From Sanghuangporus weigelae (taxonomy: Eukaryota; Basidiomycota; Agaricomycetes; Hymenochaetales; Hymenochaetaceae), in contig CP137322.1 in NCBI GenBank assembly GCA_033182465.1, positions 1,302,001 through 1,366,000 on the forward strand: a DNA stretch of 64,000 bases, written 5' to 3'. Below are positions 58,179-64,000 of this stretch, in pieces. Position numbers and translations under genes: made by a program. The notes beneath the pieces were generated by a model that saw only the letters and a list, made by a program, of their open reading frames with translations, did no database searches and had not been told where the DNA came from. Within the stretch, counting starts at the first letter, position 1. Each line of letters starts with the position of its first letter.

Positions 58179-59135
58179 ATGGCTAAGAAGAACAAGGATG
58201 ACACTCCAAATCCGAACAGTATTCCAAACAGAGACATCGTGCAACGTCTCAATTTCCTTTACCAAGCGAGTTCATATCTAAATGGTCTCGGTGTCGTACA
58301 AGGCGTCTCGGGACCCTCGAATGTTGCCATTCATTCAAAGACGGAAGATGTTGAAGATAGGAATGGGAAAGAGTGTCCAAGCTCAGCAAAGACCAAAGAG
58401 ATGGCATGCGGCATGCGGAAGCGGCCAGGCCAACGGAAGGCGACAGCGCATGATCTTGCTCGGAGCTACGTGAAGTCTATGAAAATAATCGGTCAGAAGA
58501 CAAACGTGAAGATGTGAGCTCTACTTCAGACTATTTTCAAGCTCTTCCAGAAGATTGACTCTGGCATGATCTTTCATTCTGCTCTTTTTCTCCTTTCTAT
58601 GTCTGTTTAGGGATCCGTCGGTTAAGCGAACGATGTGCAAAGGCTGCAACACGCTCTTAATGCCCGGTGTGACTGCAAAGGTTCGAGTGAAACGTGTGTA
58701 TTATGCATGGCTTTCCTTGCGAATGAGCTTTGCTAAAGTCCTCTTTTGATATTGCATACGGTTTTTTCTTTCTTAGCTCTGCCATCCCATGGACACGCAG
58801 TCAGCTACACGTGCATGAATTGTTCATTCTCGCGCCGCATTCCAGCACCACCTACAACAGACCGGGTAGCCCAACCCGTACAGGATTCCACAGTGACCAC
58901 CCAGGATATGCAGGTCGATCCCGTTGATAAACTACTGGATTCTGTGAAAGAGGAGGTTCCAGCCGGTTCGTTGGCCCATAACGGAAAGGGAAAGCAACTT
59001 GAGCGAAGGAAGCAGAACCGGAAGAAAAAACACATCAAACCACGACCCTTGCCGTTCTTCGAGCGAGCTGAACATCTCATTTTTGTCGGCAATGATCGCG
59101 TTGATCGAACTCGTGAAGACGGCGAGCCACATTAA
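58179..59135 (+). CDS. Rpp21/Rpr2-type RNase P/MRP protein subunit
   Basis: Three exons (58179-58513, 58611-58693, 58777-59135) encode 258 aa. It has DIVQRLNFLYQASSYLN near the N-terminus, typical of the Rpr2/Rpp21/Snm1 family, and ARSYVKSMKIIGQKTNVKMD leading into a zinc ribbon. The zinc ligands are CKGCNTLLMPG in exon 2 and YTCMNCSFSRRIPAP in exon 3, i.e. C-x2-C and C-x2-C, and the first intron falls within the intermediate helix. The tail is Lys/Arg-rich (ERRKQNRKKKHIKPRPLPF), a probable nucleolar or RNA-binding region. It should help cleave 5' leaders of pre-tRNA, or act in RNase MRP if it is the Snm1 orthologue. About 60 residues between the N-terminal helix and the zinc ribbon, rich in Lys, look like an insertion. 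Confidence 0.83.
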
Positions 59136-59230
59136 ATTGAAAGAGGTGGCATTAGCACACATGGAAGAAGCATGCCTATGCTCTAGGATTAACTTATGGA
59201 AGGAGCAATGTCCAGCCAATGTATGCGAAG

Positions 59231-60830
59231 CTACACTATATCGACAATCTCTTTCAATATCTCTCTGATGGTCCTTCTGCCGGTTTCCCATTCTTCTTCA
59301 CCGTGATCTGCCACCACAGAGAAGACCAGACCCGCCAGTGTCTCCTCTCTGGGGCCCTTCAGCACACTTATCCGATGTGATACGGCTATAATGAAAACCC
59401 TCCGCACGTCTTCATCTGTCACATCGAGGGTCGGGAGTGCATGAGCATTATGCTCCGGCGGAGCTCCGAACAAGGCACGCCACGCTCGGAGCAATTTCAA
59501 AGTTTCAGAACGACATCGAGCGGTGATGAGCATGCCATCGAGCTGTGGATGATTGCGTACGGTACTGAGGAGGTCGGAAAGATACAGATCAGCTCTGTTG
59601 CCGACAATTGTATGTGTCGGCCCAGCCAAGACGCGGAGATCGGCGAGCTCCTACAACATAGAGTTAGTTCCTGGTTGATATATGGTCAATGATGGAATTA
59701 ATACATACCAGAGGCGAAAGTATAGATCTTAGCGAGGCTCCCTCGATTTCTGTGGGCGTTACTGGAGGCACACGGCTATCGATGGAGGTCTCGGTGGGCG
59801 GATAAGCCTCTATGCTCATCGCAAATCGATCCACCTGATTGATTTGTTAATTCCGATACTAGCTCACTCTTCCACAATGCACTCACAAGGCTTCTGTGTA
59901 CTGGAGGACGGTCGTACCCATTACCTAAAGGACATACGTACACAACGAAGAAATCGGAGGGCAATTGCCATTCTCCCTCGGAGAACGAATTCTTTTGGTT
60001 TACCCGTGAACTTTGATGTGCACGACATGTTGAGATACGTCCTTGCGACATCGCGTCCCACAAGACATTCTGCACTTCTTCAGAGGTGTATTCAAGCCCA
60101 GAAACCACGAGGACGTTGGGAAATAATCTGGAGGTGATTCCTCCAGCCCTGTCATCCTGCGACACGGGGGTGGGATCAGTCTGCGCTCTGAGTAGACTCT
60201 CGCGTTCCTGAAGCATCGCACTTTGTAACGAAGAACGCACGCCATACTCTGAACTAGGTTTGTCTAGAGTACTGTGCAATTCAATCAGGCCAAACTCGGT
60301 GTCATCCGTTGCTGAAGAAATTGGGTATGAACTAGAGCGTCGAAAAGCAGATGCGTGGTTCCCGCCTGCATTCAATGTTCTCCGTGAGCTCGTACGTGAC
60401 GCAGCCCGTGCATGAGCCGGGTTCTCCAGAAAAAGAAGACGTAGAAAATCGTCCGAGGAGAGTCTGTCGCTCTGTCTTAATCGAAGTTTGACGACCGAAA
60501 GACCGAGTAGCAGATGTAAAATCTGTGAAATGGAATGTATATTTAGTAGACTACCCGGTAGCTGGAAGTGTACATAGCAATCTATCCCTTAACATGTAGT
60601 GTCTGCACATAATGTATCCAGGGGGCTAACTGAGCCCGGAGTAGGAAAGAACGCGGACTTACATTGACAATTTGCGTTAGCACTTTGGCCTTTTCTGGCG
60701 TGCGGACGATGACACTTTGTCGCTTCGCGACGAGAGCGAGCAAGAGAGCTTGAAAGAGAGACTCATCAGCGACGAGAGAGGGATGTAGGGTAAGAACTCT
60801 CGTGAGGACTGAGTGGTAGTAGGAAGCCAT
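59231..60830 (-). CDS. Mg-chelatase/MoxR-like AAA lid protein, no visible Walker motifs
   Basis: Four minus-strand exons (60830-60663, 60522-59887, 59834-59709, 59650-59231) encode 449 aa. Recognisable parts are FPNVLVVSGLEYTSEEVQNV, then LPSDFFVVYVCPLG (the strand with a Walker-B/sensor-like place), then VHRSLVDRFAMSI. The C-terminal helical lid is of the MoxR/Mg-chelatase type: DLYLSDLLSTVRNHPQLDGM, LITARCRSETLKLLRAW and TDEDVRRVFIIAVSHRISV. I see no clear GxxGxGKS or DExx motif, so ATP hydrolysis is doubtful. Fungal genomes carry this family with unknown function. It is convergent with the RNase P subunit gene (95 bp between stops). The N-terminus may extend further than the ATG at 60830, although that Met starts a good exon. 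Confidence 0.75.
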
Positions 60831-61375
60831 CTGCTGGTGCTGGATTAGTCGCCGTTTGAGTAAAGTTGGTTACATAACCGTGCATACCGGGGAGCCAAGT
60901 ACGTCGATCACCTAGCAATCGATTCGACCGCCGATGACCGTCCTCACAACCAACAATTTCTGGTGGTTCTGGTGGATGTTTGTTCTGTTCGAATAGAATG
61001 CGGAGTGTTCTTTGAAGCCAATAGCATTCATGCAAATTTCGGCGACCTTGGAGGCGAGTGGGAGGCTCGTTTCGCCATACTTAGGACCGGTCCTCTCGCC
61101 GCATTGCGTGCACGCCCATCCTCCCATCTTCTCTTAATCTTATGCGATATGAATCCAGACGCGTGTTTGTGATGATTGCTGCTTGAAGCAGTTTGATCTC
61201 ACCCTCTTCCGCGCCTGTTGGCAGTCATCCAACTCAATTCTTTCCTCCTGCCCCGGGCTCTGTTTCGCTCTCCCGGTTTGCTCGTGTTCATTTGGGCCGG
61301 ATCCCTTTTCTTCTCCTCCTTCATGTCCATCTCCAATCTTGAGCGCTCGTCTTCCTGCTTGCTCCCATCTTGTAC
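60831..61375. other. Divergent upstream region
   Basis: Between the AAA-lid gene and the surface-protein gene. A first exon for the latter, holding its true start and signal peptide, may lie here; I could not fix it. Confidence 0.5.
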
Positions 61376-63915
61376 ATGGCGCAAGTCGTATCTTACAACC
61401 TCACTATCGATGATACATCACCTCAAATCGCCTACTTCCCTGCAACGCTCAACAACACCACTCCTAACCTCAGTTCGGGATGGAATCAGTACTTCAATGG
61501 CGTCGGATTTAACACGTTTCCCGGTGAAATCGGCTTTCGCAATGCGAGCCTGCATCTCACTCAAATGGATGGAGCTAATTTCTCGATAGCATTTACTGGT
61601 ACGTACGCTACAGGCTCGCCCTTGCACATCGTCTTTGCCTGCGCTATCTCCAATGTCGATGGGATGCATTCATTTCCGAGAGCGGGACATCATATTTTAT
61701 TTGGAGTATCGTCTGCTTATGCAGCAAGGGAAGCTCCGAAGTTGATGTACCCCACGCATCGCATGAGACGATATCATCATGATCGCCATTTTATCCTATT
61801 TTATCCCAATCCTGTCCGCACAGAGGCACCAGCTCACCTTACCAACGCCTATTATAGGAACAGCCATAGAACTGTATGGCTTGGCCATCCAATCTGCGTT
61901 CTCCGTCGTCCTTGATGATCAGAATACGCCGTCCTCGTCACTCGCTGCTTCAACATCTTCCAACTCCACCTCGGATCCTTCGACTACCCTTTTGGCCTCA
62001 TTCTCTGGTCTGTCTCAGCAGGATCATATTATTTCCTTTACCGCACACACCACAAATGCGGATAGCACCTCTGATCCTTTGGGAATGATCTTGTTCGATC
62101 GGGCCGTTGTCACCGTGTCGACTGGCCCCTCAGAGTAAGTCTCTATCTTCACAAAATCCGTTGCCTCCGGAGTATGCACATGTGCTGATCTACCTCGGCA
62201 TTTGCTTGCTCCTCAGTGCCGCAATTACAACGACGACTATCAGCGACACACAGATGCAATTTCGTGGCTCATGGTCCTTCCTAAACAACTCCGCCCTAAT
62301 TCCCGAGGGTGACCACAGTTGTCATATAACACAGGCCGCTGGTGACCAGGCCCAGTATTCCTTCAAAGGTGTCTATCAGGTTTCTCGATCGCATCTGTAA
62401 CCGTGCCACCGTTCCCGGCAGCATCTAACCTTCCCCTTGCTATTGCAGGTTCCTCGATTGAGCTGGAAGGTTTAACGAATGCATCAGCAGGTTTATTCAA
62501 TATCAGCTTGACGTCCGATGCTAATACGTCCTCCGCGATCCGACAACAACAATTATCCGGTTTCTCGTCCTTTCTTACGTATACAACGCTCTTTACTGCT
62601 TCAGGATTGAATGCGGATGCAATGCATACACTAACTATCACAAACGCGGAGAACAAAACACTCGCATTGAATAGTATGAACATCACTGTTGTGAGTGGAG
62701 GTCAAACGTACGTCATTCATTTTACTTTGCCGATGCCTGGTATGCGACTGTTGTCGCTCTACGTTCCGCTCCATAAGGCGTCTTACGCTAGAGCGAATTG
62801 CGAGGAGTTTCAAATCATTTGGTGGCCCTTGATGACATATACTATATTTGGTATGCATGGCCCGGGACGGGCGGCTTGAGTGCTTCGCTCAAACGTTTTG
62901 GCCCTTATCTTGGGAAAACCCATGAGGGATTAAATCGCATCTAAATACCGAAGAGCCTTCCCGTCTTCGACTTCTTTGAAGGCGTGGGCTTAAACACTGG
63001 CCCGTTGTACTTTGCATCATCAGCTGTCCCGCTATATTTCTCTCGCCTTCTTCTCCCCTCCCCTTTTCTTCAGTCGCTACTCCTGTTTCAGCGTCTTCAA
63101 TGTCCAGCCGATTCGATCCACAGTGCTGACTCTTCATGACTGTTAGTGTTCCCTCTGCTTCACCTCCGTCTCAAATAAATACAGTTACCGGACTGTCAAG
63201 AGGGGCTATCGCAGGAATAGCCGTTGCATCGTCTCTAGCTCTCCTCTTTCTGATTGGCATCCTCGCCCTACTGTTTTTCTGTTGGAGAAGACGGCGACAT
63301 TGTATAACTAGTCGGCAAGTGATATACGATCCTTCGGTCAAACACCAGCCACTTCATCGACGTGTCGGGTCTGTCGAAGTCGTTCCGATTAGCCCTCGAT
63401 GGCCTGGGCGCGGGCCAAATTCACCACAAACCCGTCTGGTTGGGACTACCTCCCCAGAGATGGTAGAAACCACACGCCTGGACGAGGATGTGGATACGGA
63501 TTCTGGTATCGGGCATGTACGAGAGAAGAATGGCAGCGTCAATAACGTCTCCTACTCTGACAATGTTCCCCGGGCACAAGTCCCTCCTACCCGAAGGCCG
63601 GCTAGACATCGAAGCTTTGCCTTGGCCCGGTGGTCAGGATGGTTCACATCGTCGTCGCGAGCAAGTTCGCATGGTTCACGACGAAGCGCGCCTTCTCCCC
63701 AGAATGCACCGATTGTATCTCCAAGACCTGTTCGTGTTTATCCGCCACCAGGAGTCCTCGCACCTGCGCATATCAGGGATGGCCAGGACCGGCGCGGCAG
63801 CAGGGTCATGCCAGATAATGCGCTACTTGATATTCCTCGTACGTCACCTTTCGAGGTGGATTTTGAAAAGCACGGAGAACTACGGCCTCCAGAGCCCTCT
63901 GATCTGGTCAGTTGA
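61376..63915 (+). CDS. Fungal single-pass surface protein with duplicated ectodomain module
   Basis: The annotated start ATG at 61376 is provisional. The frame is open upstream through ALVFLLAPILYMAQ, which looks like part of a signal peptide, so a small upstream exon may supply the true Met. The ectodomain has two similar modules: FSIAFTG|TAIELYGLA and YSFKG|SSIELEGL, where the bar is an intron with the same phase. Both modules end in Thr/Ser-rich beta-strand segments ending VTVSTG or ITVVSGGQT. Then a long intron (donor about 62710, acceptor about 63146) leads to a stalk and transmembrane helix (AIAGIAVASSLALLFLIGIL) with RRRRH, and a 190-residue cytosolic tail rich in Ser/Pro. It resembles a large agaricomycete family of membrane proteins with lectin-like or jelly-roll ectodomains. 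Ligand unknown. Confidence 0.7.
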
Positions 63916-64000
63916 AACCTCTTTTGTTATCGCCAAAAAGGATCTAGAGATGTTGTTGACACATGTCCTCGTTATTTTTCATAGCCACGATCTCAAAATT

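Noticed and set aside
61218-61589. Overlapping ORF with a hydrophobic stretch in front of the surface-protein gene
   Set aside because: Wrong frame relative to the ectodomain exons; the hydrophobic part that matters is in the frame of the ectodomain itself.

Overview
The window is a gene-dense piece of a filamentous basidiomycete genome, most likely an agaricomycete. The evidence is the intron pattern (many introns of about 45-75 bp with GT-AG ends, often splitting codons), a glyoxal-oxidase-type copper radical oxidase, membrane-attached cupredoxin-like proteins, a GH16 glucanase, a Zn2Cys6 regulator and Sey1 and Hrd1 homologues of fungal type. I find 23 supported protein-coding genes on both strands, one doubtful gene, two small repeat or mobile structures and several probable promoter motifs. 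I see no tRNA, rRNA, CRISPR array or prokaryotic operon.

Layout. 0-8 kb: a doubtful minus-strand mini-gene, an 11-exon copper radical oxidase with a GPI-like tail, a divergent protein kinase, and a GPI-type cupredoxin protein. 8-10 kb: about 2 kb with no gene. 10-16 kb: a G-patch/R3H protein (SQS1-like) convergent with a large serine-rich protein. 17-24 kb: a 14-exon Zn2Cys6 transcription factor convergent with SEY1. 24-28 kb: a transmembrane cupredoxin paralogue convergent with a GH16 enzyme. 28-34 kb: RAD23 divergent from a leucine-rich-repeat protein, then an ARF GTPase. 34-42 kb: queuosine salvage enzyme, Pex23/30-like peroxin, Yen1/GEN1-like nuclease, a 130-bp MITE-like element and AIM41. 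42-46 kb: HRD1. 45.6-46.9 kb: two tandem copies of a 642-bp hairpin-headed repeat. 47-53 kb: an amino-acid/choline-type permease and a membrane-anchored amidohydrolase. 53-61 kb: RAD54B/RDH54-like translocase, an RNase P Rpp21/Rpr2-type subunit, and a Mg-chelatase/MoxR-like AAA-lid protein. 61-64 kb: a cell-surface membrane protein with a duplicated ectodomain module.

The genes are mostly unrelated housekeeping functions, as expected for a fungal chromosome. Loose themes are the cell surface and secretion (copper radical oxidase, two cupredoxins, GH16, the last surface protein), ER and ubiquitin biology (SEY1, HRD1, RAD23, peroxin) and genome maintenance (RAD23, GEN1-like, RAD54B). The strongest cross-cutting signal is a CACGTG hexamer 69-195 bp upstream of nine gene starts. 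I checked exon joins by hand: where exon lists are given, summed lengths are divisible by three and reading frames are open.
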